Part shown: in pieces, positions 1 through 6,260 of the stretch | How the letters are laid out: each line of letters opens with the position of its first letter | How positions within the stretch are numbered: the stretch's first letter is position 1 | From: Paracoccaceae bacterium | Lineage (GTDB): Bacteria; Pseudomonadota; Alphaproteobacteria; Rhodobacterales; Rhodobacteraceae | Assembly (NCBI GenBank): GCA_015485375.1 | Contig: WFTU01000362.1 | Span: 1-17,048, forward strand | Reading direction: 5' to 3' | DNA length: 17,048 nt | Made by a program: the position numbers and the translations under genes | The notes under the pieces: generated by a model | The model's database searches: none | The model's input: only the letters and a program-made list of their open reading frames with translations | What the model was told of the DNA's origin: nothing

Positions 1-276
1 CAGCCCCCCGACCCCGCTATAAGAGGCAATCCGCTGCCCGACGCGCAGGTTCTCCACCCCCGCACCCAGCGCATCGACGGTGGCGCAAATCTCCATGCCG
101 GGCGAAAACGGCAGGTCGAATTTTTCCTGATACCTGCCCTGCACGATCAATGTGTCGCCAAAATTGATGCCGCAGGTGTGGACGCGCACCCGCACCTCGC
201 CCGCTTCCGGCTCCGGTATCGCCACCTCGTCCAGCACCATCGGTTCGCCCAGTGTGTGTAACCGCATCGCCCGCAT
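1..276 (-). CDS. NADPH:quinone oxidoreductase-like MDR family protein, 5' part only
   Basis: The first 92 codons of a medium-chain dehydrogenase/reductase; the rest lies beyond the window edge. The N-terminus (MRAMRLHTLGEP, then EVRVRVHTCGINFGDTLI at about residues 27-44, then LPFSPGMEICATV at about 55-67) is typical of zeta-crystallin/quinone oxidoreductases, where the catalytic zinc ligands of alcohol dehydrogenases are replaced (INFGD in place of a Cys-containing zinc site). Family members reduce quinones or enones with NADPH in the cytosol. The ATG at 274-276 is preceded by an AAGGGGAA Shine-Dalgarno. A second in-frame ATG lies three codons in. The gene starts 11 bp after the MFS transporter stop on the same strand, so the two are probably co-transcribed. 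The substrate cannot be told from this fragment. Confidence 0.85.
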   Translation of the reverse strand, partial: MRAMRLHTLGEPMVLDEVAIPEPEAGEVRVRVHTCGINFGDTLIVQGRYQEKFDLPFSPGMEICATVDALGAGVENLRVGQRIASYSGVGGL

Positions 277-287
277 GGAATTCCCCT

Positions 288-1406
288 TTATTTCCGCAAA
301 GCCAAAACCATGGCCGCCACATTAAACGCCCCCGCCAGCAGCGCAACCGCCACAAAACCGAAGGCCTCGTAAACCCCGCCCATCAACAATATCCCCAGCG
401 TCGCGGCGGCATAGGTCACACTGCTATACAGCCCCATCACCGCCCCGCGGTTTTGCGGCGCCAGCGCGTTCAGCCCGACCACGATCATGTTGAGGATGAA
501 ATGGTTGATAAAACCCCAGACAAATATCATCACCAGAAACAGCGGAAAACTCCCCGCAAGCCATAGCGAAGCCAACAGCGTCGAGGTCAGCACCAGCGCC
601 ACCGGCAAGGCCCGCACCCGCCCGATCCGGTCCACCAGCGCCGCGCCGAACACCGCCAGCCCGAACCCCAGCCCGTAAAGCAGCGCATTCAGCCCCGCCG
701 CCCCCGCCGAAACCCCGAAGGCCGCGCGGGTATGATCCCCGAGATAGGCATAGGTGCCGTAAAACGCCATCATGAAAAACAGCGTGATCCCGTATTGCAC
801 CAGCCCGCCCTTCAGGAACAGCGGCCGGAACCGCCCCATCCGCACCCGTGCCTCCGCCTTGCCGCTCGAGGGCAACAGCAGCCAGTTCAACCCCGCCGCC
901 AGCAGCGCCACACCGCCAACGATCTCCAGCATCAGCCGCCAGCCGACCAGTTGCGCCAGAAACGCCCCCAGCGGCACCGCCGCCACCATCGCCACCGACC
1001 AGCCGAAAATCACGCGCGACATATACCGCGCCTCCTGCCCTTTCGGGGAAATCATCGCGGTAATCCCGTAAACCGCCGGCAGCGCCACCCCCGCACCGGC
1101 GCCTGCCAGCCCCTGCATCAGCGCCAGCGTCACCCAGCCCGTCGCAAAGCCCGAGCCGAACTGCGCCAGCCCCACCAGCAGCATCGCCAGCGCCAGTGCC
1201 CTCGACAGCCCGAACCCGTCGAGCGACCGGCCCAGCCACAGTGCCGTGACCGCGGTGCCGGCGCTATAGGCCGCCAGCGCCCGCCCGGTCACACCGGCAC
1301 TCTCGCCAAAGCCTTGCGCGATGTCGGTCAGCACCGGTGACAGCAACAACCCGTTGCTCCCCACCAGCGCCACGCTCACCATAAGAATAAAGACAGACCT
1401 GTTCAT
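288..1406 (-). CDS. MFS transporter, probable small-molecule exporter
   Basis: A 372-residue, very hydrophobic protein with about 12 predicted membrane segments in two halves, separated by a polar loop near residues 180-195 (SSGKAEARVRMGRFRP). The first half carries a motif-A-like loop (GRSLDGFGLSRALALA, about 59-74) and a GAGAGVALPAVYGI stretch in the region of the exporter-type motif C. The second half carries a matching loop (VDRIGRVRALPVA). The family moves small solutes across the inner membrane, usually by proton exchange. The ATG at 1404-1406 is preceded by GGTAGG eight bases upstream. It is the first gene of a minus-strand pair with the quinone oxidoreductase and is divergent from typA. 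Similar pairs can deal with toxic organic compounds, but that role is only inference and the substrate is unknown. Confidence 0.85.
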   Translation of the reverse strand: MNRSVFILMVSVALVGSNGLLLSPVLTDIAQGFGESAGVTGRALAAYSAGTAVTALWLGRSLDGFGLSRALALAMLLVGLAQFGSGFATGWVTLALMQGLAGAGAGVALPAVYGITAMISPKGQEARYMSRVIFGWSVAMVAAVPLGAFLAQLVGWRLMLEIVGGVALLAAGLNWLLLPSSGKAEARVRMGRFRPLFLKGGLVQYGITLFFMMAFYGTYAYLGDHTRAAFGVSAGAAGLNALLYGLGFGLAVFGAALVDRIGRVRALPVALVLTSTLLASLWLAGSFPLFLVMIFVWGFINHFILNMIVVGLNALAPQNRGAVMGLYSSVTYAAATLGILLMGGVYEAFGFVAVALLAGAFNVAAMVLALRK

Positions 1407-1490
1407 GGCGCCAACCTACCCCCGCGCGCAACAGCCGTTAAACCCCTGACGCGGCGTCGCCATTTCACCCGCCCGCGCAGGCTGTTCTTG

Positions 1491-1528
1491 CCAAACGGCT
1501 CAAAGCCCCTTAAGTGGGCACCAAACGG
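1491..1528. repeat. Direct repeat CCAAACGG, 30 bp apart, upstream of typA
   Basis: CCAAACGG occurs at 1491-1498 and again at 1521-1528 in the gap between the MFS gene and typA. Three helical turns separate the copies, so both face the same side of the DNA. This would fit a regulator site for typA or for the divergent MFS gene, but the repeat is short and could be chance. Confidence 0.3.
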
Positions 1529-1562
1529 GGCTGCCGACATGCGCAGCCCCGCTCGTATTTTT
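1527..1562 (+). terminator. Terminator-like hairpin in the typA leader
   Basis: GGGGCTGC (1527-1534) pairs perfectly with GCAGCCCC (1543-1550) around an 8-base loop. Seven bases later comes a run of five T (1558-1562), which runs straight into the typA Shine-Dalgarno. The T run is offset from the stem, so termination may be weak. It could instead be an attenuator or a structured leader controlling typA. Confidence 0.45.
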
Positions 1563-1577
1563 GAAGGAAGCACACCC

Positions 1578-3398
1578 ATGGATATGCGTAACGTCGCTAT
1601 CATCGCCCACGTCGACCACGGCAAAACCACACTGGTTGACGAGATTCTGAAGCAGTCCGGCCTCTATCGTGACAACGAGGCGCAGCAGGAACGCGCGATG
1701 GACTCCAACGATCTGGAGCAGGAACGCGGCATTACCATCCTTGCCAAGGCCACCTCGGTTGAATGGGACGGCGTGCGCGTCAATATCGTCGACACCCCCG
1801 GCCACGCCGATTTCGGTGGCGAGGTGGAACGCATCCTGTCGATGGTCGACGGCGTGATCCTGCTGGTCGATGCCGCCGAAGGCCCGATGCCGCAAACCAA
1901 ATTCGTGACCGCCAAGGCGCTGGCGCTGGGCCTGCGCCCGATTGTGGTGCTGAACAAGGTTGACAAACACGACGCCGAACCGGACCGCGCGCTGGACGAG
2001 GTCTTCGACATGTTCGCCAACCTCGGTGCCGACGATGACCAGCTCGATTTTCCGGTGCTGTATGCCTCCGGCCGCTCCGGCTGGGCCGACGCCGAACTGG
2101 ACGGGCCGCGCAAGGACCTCAAAGCGATGATGGAACTGATCATCGAACACGTCCCCGCCCCCGCACAGATTGCGCACCGCGACGAGCCCTTCCGTATGCT
2201 GGCCACCACGCTCGGCGGTGACGCCTTCCTCGGCCGCCTGCTGACCGGCCGCGTTGAATCCGGCACCGTCAAAGCGGGTGACAACATCAAGGCGCTCTCG
2301 CGCGAGGGCGAATTGATCGAGAACTTCCGCGTCACCAAGGTTCTGGCCTATCGCGGTCTGGAACAGTCCCCGATCGACGTGGGCGAGGCAGGCGACATCG
2401 TCGCCATCGCCGGTATGAAAACCGCCACCGTGGCCGACACGCTCTGTGACAAGGACGTGACCGAGGCCATCCCCGCGCAGCCCATCGACCCGCCCACCAT
2501 TACGGTTACTTTCGGTATCAACACCTCGCCCCTCGCCGGTCGTGACGGGGACAAGGTGCAGTCGCGTGTCATCCGTGACCGCCTGCTGAAAGAGGCTGAA
2601 TCCAACGTCGCTATCCGCGTCAACGACACCCCGGGCGGCGACGCCTTCGAGGTTGCCGGTCGCGGCGAGCTGCAAATGGGTGTGCTGATCGAGAACATGC
2701 GCCGCGAGGGGTTCGAGTTGTCGATCTCCCGCCCGCAAGTGCTGTTCCGCGACATCGACGGCGTGCGCCACGAGCCGATTGAAGAGGTCACCGTGGATGT
2801 GGACGACGAATATTCCGGCGCGGTGATCGAGAAACTGACCCAGCGCAAGGGCGAGTTGGTGGAAATGCGCCCCGGCGGCGTCGGCAAGACCCGCATCGTG
2901 GCCCATGTGCCGTCACGCGGCCTGATCGGCTACCACGGGCAATTCCTGACCGATACCCGCGGCACCGGCGTTATCAACCGGATTTTCCACGAATGGGCGC
3001 CGTTCAAAGGCGCGATCGAGGGCCGGCGCGCCGGCGTCCTGATTTCCATGGAAGACGGCGAATCCGTTGCCTACGCCCTGTTCAATCTGGAGGACCGCGG
3101 CAAGTTCTTCATCGGTGTGCAGGAAAAAGTCTATCAGGGCATGATCATCGGCGAACATTCCCGCGGCAACGACCTCGAGGTCAACCCGATCAAGGGCAAG
3201 AAACACTCCAACGTCCGCGCCTCCGGCAAGGACGAGGCCGTCGTGCTGACCACCCCGACCCGCATGTCGCTCGAGGAGGCCATCGCCTATATCGACAATG
3301 ACGAGCTGGTCGAGGTCACACCGAAAAACATCCGCCTGCGCAAACGCCACCTCGACCCGCACGAGCGCAAGCGCGAGGCGAAAAAGCTCGAAGGCTGA
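1578..3398 (+). CDS. typA: Translational GTPase TypA/BipA
   Basis: A 606-residue, full-length TypA/BipA, a ribosome-associated GTPase related to EF-G. It acts in 50S assembly and in translation at low temperature or under stress. Visible GTPase motifs: G1 AHVDHGKT (residues 10-17), G2 region RGITIL (about 50-55), G3 DTPGH (72-76) and G4 NKVD (126-129). The EF-Tu-like domain 2, the EF-G-like domains and the TypA-specific C-terminal domain follow to LRKRHLDPHERKREAKK near the end. The start is the ATG at 1578, seven bases after GAAGGAAG (1563-1570). The frame is open back to 1488, but the extra residues match nothing in the family and would run through the leader hairpin. It appears to be a single transcription unit, with an unusually structured leader and a long AT-rich gap after it. 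Confidence 0.97.
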   Translation: MDMRNVAIIAHVDHGKTTLVDEILKQSGLYRDNEAQQERAMDSNDLEQERGITILAKATSVEWDGVRVNIVDTPGHADFGGEVERILSMVDGVILLVDAAEGPMPQTKFVTAKALALGLRPIVVLNKVDKHDAEPDRALDEVFDMFANLGADDDQLDFPVLYASGRSGWADAELDGPRKDLKAMMELIIEHVPAPAQIAHRDEPFRMLATTLGGDAFLGRLLTGRVESGTVKAGDNIKALSREGELIENFRVTKVLAYRGLEQSPIDVGEAGDIVAIAGMKTATVADTLCDKDVTEAIPAQPIDPPTITVTFGINTSPLAGRDGDKVQSRVIRDRLLKEAESNVAIRVNDTPGGDAFEVAGRGELQMGVLIENMRREGFELSISRPQVLFRDIDGVRHEPIEEVTVDVDDEYSGAVIEKLTQRKGELVEMRPGGVGKTRIVAHVPSRGLIGYHGQFLTDTRGTGVINRIFHEWAPFKGAIEGRRAGVLISMEDGESVAYALFNLEDRGKFFIGVQEKVYQGMIIGEHSRGNDLEVNPIKGKKHSNVRASGKDEAVVLTTPTRMSLEEAIAYIDNDELVEVTPKNIRLRKRHLDPHERKREAKKLEG

Positions 3399-3410
3399 CA
3401 CCGGTCCCCG

Positions 3411-3456
3411 TTGCGATATGCAAAAGCCCTTCCCCCGGGTCAATTGCATATTGCAA
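3411..3456. repeat. Two TTGC-N5-GCAA palindromes in tandem
   Basis: TTGCGATATGCAA (3411-3423) and TTGCATATTGCAA (3444-3456) share the inverted arms TTGC/GCAA with a 5-base spacer and lie 33 bp apart, close to three helical turns. They sit roughly 190-230 bp upstream of the start expected from the sigma-54 promoter, the usual distance range for activator sites. The bound protein is unknown; a sigma-54 activator or the XRE protein itself are both possible. Confidence 0.4.
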
Positions 3457-3492
3457 CGCATTTCGCGGGAATTTCGGTAATTCTTGGTAAAC

Positions 3493-3527
3493 GCCGGCCA
3501 CCAATATTTCCGGCTAATATATTTTTT
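3493..3527 (+). terminator. Weak terminator candidate after typA
   Basis: GCCGG (3493-3497) pairs with CCGGC (3510-3514) across a 12-base loop. An A/T stretch ending in six T (3522-3527) follows. The stem has only five base pairs, so this is a marginal candidate, but nothing better closes the typA transcript. Confidence 0.25.
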
Positions 3528-3616
3528 GTATATGTTTCCGGTTTTTACCGCCTGTTTACAGCACCTTACAAAATTTCTTACAATTATTCCAGTTTTTTCG
3601 CCCTTATGCGTATATT

Positions 3617-3633
3617 TTGGCACGATTCTTGCA
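3617..3633 (+). promoter_or_regulatory. Sigma-54 (RpoN) -24/-12 promoter for the XRE gene
   Basis: TTGGCACGATTCTTGCA matches the sigma-54 consensus TTGGCACG-N4-TTGCA at every defined base. The GG at 3619-3620 and the GC at 3631-3632 are 12 bp apart, as required. The expected start is near 3644, giving a leader of about 43 bases before the ATG at 3687. Such promoters need an ATP-driven activator bound upstream. Confidence 0.8.
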
Positions 3634-3686
3634 TATATACGGGTAGGGACAAGACACTAATAATGGTCTGAATTGGAGTATAGTAA

Positions 3687-4073
3687 ATGAAACACCCGGT
3701 AGATGTTCACGTTGGTAAGCGCATCCGTCACCGCCGCTGGATGGTGGGCATGACCCAGCAGCAGCTCGGCGAGATCGTCGGAATCAAATTCCAGCAGATC
3801 CAGAAATACGAGACCGGCATGAACCGCGTCAGCGCCTCCCGTCTCTGGGATATCGCCGCCGCTCTCGATGTCGCGATCAGCTTCTTCTTCGAAGGTCTGG
3901 ACGCCGCGGCCGACGACATGGTGCACAAAGCCACCTCCGAGGACAAACTGCAGGGTGACCTGCTGGCCGACAAAGAGGCCCTCGAACTGGTGCGTGCCTA
4001 CTACAACATCCCCGAACAGCAGCGCCGCCGCCTGTTCGATCTGGCCCGTGTCCTCGGCGAAAACGCCGCCTAG
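3687..4073 (+). CDS. XRE-family transcription regulator, PraR/PhrR-like
   Basis: A 128-residue protein. Residues about 5-68 form a Cro/C1-type helix-turn-helix: VHVGKRIRHRRWMVGMTQQQLGEIVG, then KFQQIQKYETGMNRVSASRLWDIAAALDV, ending in the ISFFFEGL turn. The C-terminal 55 residues are charged and helical (EALELVRAYYNIPEQQRRRLFDLARVL). This build matches the alphaproteobacterial PraR/PhrR group, cytosolic DNA-binding regulators linked in rhizobia to quorum sensing, surface attachment and acid response. Orthology here is inferred from sequence recall. The start is supported by GGAG (3674-3677), nine bases before the ATG. It is driven by a near-perfect sigma-54 promoter, which is unusual for this type of regulator. 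A strong terminator follows, joined to the start of hisN. Confidence 0.88.
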   Translation: MKHPVDVHVGKRIRHRRWMVGMTQQQLGEIVGIKFQQIQKYETGMNRVSASRLWDIAAALDVAISFFFEGLDAAADDMVHKATSEDKLQGDLLADKEALELVRAYYNIPEQQRRRLFDLARVLGENAA

Positions 4074-4110
4074 GGTCACTTCGGCCGATTGACTGGCCCG
4101 CCAACATGTG

Positions 4111-4144
4111 AAATCCCCGTGACCATCTGGCCACGGGGATTTTT
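4111..4144 (+). terminator. Strong hairpin ending the XRE gene and containing the hisN ribosome binding site
   Basis: AAATCCCCGTG (4111-4121) pairs with CACGGGGATTT (4132-4142), an 11-bp perfect stem with a 10-base loop, and the T run reaches 4144. The hisN ATG begins at 4146. The only Shine-Dalgarno for hisN, GGGG at 4135-4138, is part of the 3' arm. The element can therefore act both as a terminator and as a lid on hisN translation. Confidence 0.8.
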
Positions 4145-4145
4145 C

Positions 4146-4940
4146 ATGCACATGACACCGGAACTGCAAAACGAACTGCTCGCCACCGCCAACGCGCTGG
4201 CCGATGCGGCGCGCAATGTCATCCTGCCCTATTTCCGCACGCCGCTTGTGACCGACAACAAGGACCCGTCCGCCTTCGACCCCGTCACCATCGCCGACCG
4301 CGAGGCCGAAGCCGCCATGCGCGAGATCCTCGCCACCCGCCGCCCCGACGACGCCGTTCTGGGCGAGGAGTTCGGCCACACCCCCGGCACCTCCGGCCTC
4401 ACATGGGTCCTCGACCCCATCGACGGCACCCGCGCTTTCATCTCCGGCGCCACCTCCTGGGGTGTGCTGGTCGGGTTGAACGCAGGCGAAGCCCCGATCC
4501 TCGGCCTGATCGACCAACCCTACATTGGCGAGCGTTTCACAGGCGCCTTCGGACAAGCCACCCTGACCACCACCAGCGAAACCCGCCCGATCGCCACGCG
4601 CTCCACGCCGCTTTCCGAAGCCACCCTGTTCACAACCTTCCCCGAAGTCGGCACCCCGACCGAACAGCAGGGCTTCGAGGCCGTCAGCGCCAAGGCCCGC
4701 CTCACCCGTTTCGGTCTCGATTGCTATGCCTACGCCCTGCTCGCCATGGGCCAGATCGATCTGGTGATCGAGGCGCAACTGAACCCCTACGACGTGCAAG
4801 GCCCGATTGCGGTCATTGAAAACGCCGGCGGAATCGTCACCGACTGGCAGGGCAACCCCGCCCACAACGGCGGTCGTCTGCTCGCGGCAGGCAGCAAGGC
4901 CCTCCACGCCGAAGTACTGGAAATCCTGCGCGCCTACTGA
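4146..4940 (+). CDS. hisN: Histidinol-phosphatase, inositol monophosphatase family
   Basis: A 264-residue protein of the magnesium-dependent inositol-phosphatase fold. Metal-site motifs are present: GEE (73-75), DPIDGTRAFISG (90-101, with the ligands Asp90 and Asp93) and the C-terminal YDVQGPIAVIENAGG (215-229, ligand Asp216). The FISGATSWGVLVGL and YDxQ forms point to the HisN subgroup, which dephosphorylates histidinol phosphate in histidine synthesis, rather than to inositol or CysQ phosphatases. No other his gene is nearby, as is common in this group. The chosen ATG at 4146 follows GGGG by seven bases; an ATG two codons later is an alternative. The frame is open to 4089, but the added residues are translated terminator sequence. 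Its 3' end overlaps the opposing esterase gene by seven bases. Confidence 0.85.
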   Translation: MHMTPELQNELLATANALADAARNVILPYFRTPLVTDNKDPSAFDPVTIADREAEAAMREILATRRPDDAVLGEEFGHTPGTSGLTWVLDPIDGTRAFISGATSWGVLVGLNAGEAPILGLIDQPYIGERFTGAFGQATLTTTSETRPIATRSTPLSEATLFTTFPEVGTPTEQQGFEAVSAKARLTRFGLDCYAYALLAMGQIDLVIEAQLNPYDVQGPIAVIENAGGIVTDWQGNPAHNGGRLLAAGSKALHAEVLEILRAY

Positions 4941-5590
4941 CGCGCCTGCTCCACCAGTTCCAGCACCTTCGGCCCCATATCCGCCGCAATCCGCGCCACC
5001 CCTTCGGGGCTCGGGTGCGTGGCATCCGCCTGCATCAAGGTCAGGTCCGGCAAGCCCCCCTCGGAGATCCCCGCCAGAAAATTCGGATAGAACACCGCGC
5101 CGTATTTCTCTGCCAGTTCCGGATACATCGCGGCAAAGGCCGCCTCGAACTCCGGTCCGTAATTCTTCGGCGCAGGCAGCCCCACCAGCATCACCGGCAG
5201 CCCCTTCCCCGTCACCGCCGCCAGAATCCCGTCCAGATTGGCGCGGCTGTCCTCGGGGAACAGCCCGCGCAGCAGGTCGTTGCCGCCCAGCGCCACAATC
5301 ACCCCGTCCACATCATCCCCCAGCGTCCAGCCGATCCGCGCCAGCCCGCCCGCCGTGGTATCGCCACTCACCCCCGCATTGACCAGCACCACATCCGGCG
5401 CGCCGTTGTCATTCAGCCACACCTGCAACTGCGGCACAAAACCGTCCGCCTCGGCCAGCCCGTAACCCTGCGTCAGGGAATCCCCGAATGCCACGATTGT
5501 GACTTTTTCCGCCGCCGCCGCTGGCATAGCCTGCAAGGAAAGCATAGCTACAAGCATAACCCGCCACATTCCGAAGGTCCTGAACCCCAT
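4934..5590 (-). CDS. tesA: TesA-like arylesterase / lysophospholipase, SGNH hydrolase
   Basis: A 218-residue periplasmic esterase. A signal peptide covers about residues 1-27 (MWRVMLVAMLSLQAMPAAAA before EKVTIVAFGDSLT). The SGNH catalytic blocks are all visible: GDSL with Ser38, Gly73 in NAGVSGDT, Asn104 in GGND, and Asp189/His192 in DATHPSPEG. The family hydrolyses acyl esters, thioesters and lysophospholipids. The ATG at 5588-5590 follows AGGAG. Reading on to 5998 would only translate the antisense of ybbA. It is divergent from the ybbA-like gene with overlapping start codons, the same neighbourhood as tesA-ybbAP in E. coli. This supports a conserved link, though its meaning is not settled. 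It converges on hisN with a seven-base overlap and no terminator between. Confidence 0.92.
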   Translation of the reverse strand: MGFRTFGMWRVMLVAMLSLQAMPAAAAEKVTIVAFGDSLTQGYGLAEADGFVPQLQVWLNDNGAPDVVLVNAGVSGDTTAGGLARIGWTLGDDVDGVIVALGGNDLLRGLFPEDSRANLDGILAAVTGKGLPVMLVGLPAPKNYGPEFEAAFAAMYPELAEKYGAVFYPNFLAGISEGGLPDLTLMQADATHPSPEGVARIAADMGPKVLELVEQARQ

Positions 5591-6260
5591 GACAACTCCT
5601 GTAATCCGCCTTGACGACACCCGCCTGACCCTTTCGGGCAACGCCGGCACCGTCGATATCCTGCGCGGAATCTCCCTGATAGTCCAGAAGGGAGAGACCC
5701 TCGGCCTCGTCGGTCCCAGCGGCTCCGGCAAATCCTCGCTGCTGATGGTGATGGGCGGGCTGGAGCGCGCCACCGGCGGCACGGTCTCGGTCCTCGGCAA
5801 CGACCTCACAACCATGTCCGAGGACGCGCTGGCCCGTTTCCGGCGCGACCATATGGGCGTGGTTTTCCAGTCCTTCCACCTGATCCCGACCATGACCGCA
5901 CTGGAAAACGTCGCCACCCCGCTGGAACTCGCCGGTGACCGCGACGCCTTCGATAAAGCCGCGGCGGAACTCGATGCCGTCGGCCTTGGCGGGCGCAAGG
6001 ACCACTATCCGGCGCAAATGTCGGGCGGCGAGCAGCAGCGCGTGGCCCTCGCCCGCGCCGCCGCTCCGCGCCCCGATATCCTGCTGGCGGATGAACCGAC
6101 CGGCAATCTCGACAGCGCCAACGGCACCGCCATCATGGACCTGCTGTTCAACCTGCGCGACCGCCACGGTGCAACGCTGGTGCTGGTAACGCATGACACC
6201 GCCCTCGCGGAACGCTGCGACCGCGTGTTGCGCCTCAACGACGGGGTGCTTGCCGAATGA
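5589..6260 (+). CDS. ybbA: ABC transporter ATP-binding protein, YbbA/LolD-like
   Basis: A 223-residue ATPase with all motifs in order: Walker A GPSGSGKS (42-49), Q-loop Gln94 (VVFQSFHLIP), signature MSGGEQQRVALARA (144-157), Walker B ILLADEPT (164-171), D-loop (NLDS) and H-loop His202. It belongs to the MacB/LolD/YbbA group that pairs with FtsX-type permeases and works by mechanotransmission rather than solute transport. The ATG at 5589 shares two bases with the opposing tesA ATG (5590). A GAAGG lies 11 bases upstream, a rather long spacing. The frame is open to 5499, but that part is antisense to the esterase signal peptide. It overlaps the permease gene by four bases (ATGA), showing tight coupling. 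The natural substrate of the YbbAP complex is poorly known. Confidence 0.93.
   Translation: MTTPVIRLDDTRLTLSGNAGTVDILRGISLIVQKGETLGLVGPSGSGKSSLLMVMGGLERATGGTVSVLGNDLTTMSEDALARFRRDHMGVVFQSFHLIPTMTALENVATPLELAGDRDAFDKAAAELDAVGLGGRKDHYPAQMSGGEQQRVALARAAAPRPDILLADEPTGNLDSANGTAIMDLLFNLRDRHGATLVLVTHDTALAERCDRVLRLNDGVLAE

Larger units (their letters stand above)
3399..3686. other. AT-rich regulatory gap between typA and the XRE gene
   Basis: This 288-bp gap holds no convincing gene. From about 3460 to 3660 it is clearly AT-rich against a GC-rich background, with T and A tracts that suggest bent DNA. It contains two TTGC-N5-GCAA palindromes, a weak terminator-like hairpin for typA, a direct repeat TTTCCGG (3507-3513 and 3535-3541) and a sigma-54 promoter. 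Together these resemble a complete sigma-54 control region: distant activator sites, a flexible or bent middle, and a -24/-12 promoter. Confidence 0.6.

Noticed and set aside
1488..1577. Longer start for typA
   Set aside because: The extra residues run through the leader hairpin, and the ATG at 1578 has a strong ribosome site and matches the usual TypA N-terminus.
1500..2906. A 468-codon open frame on the minus strand inside typA
   Set aside because: It is antisense to an intact typA, its translation is His/Asp/Gly-rich with no family resemblance, and long antisense frames are expected in GC-rich DNA.
3657..4907. A 416-codon minus-strand frame across the XRE gene and hisN
   Set aside because: It crosses a clear terminator and two recognisable genes and resembles no protein family.
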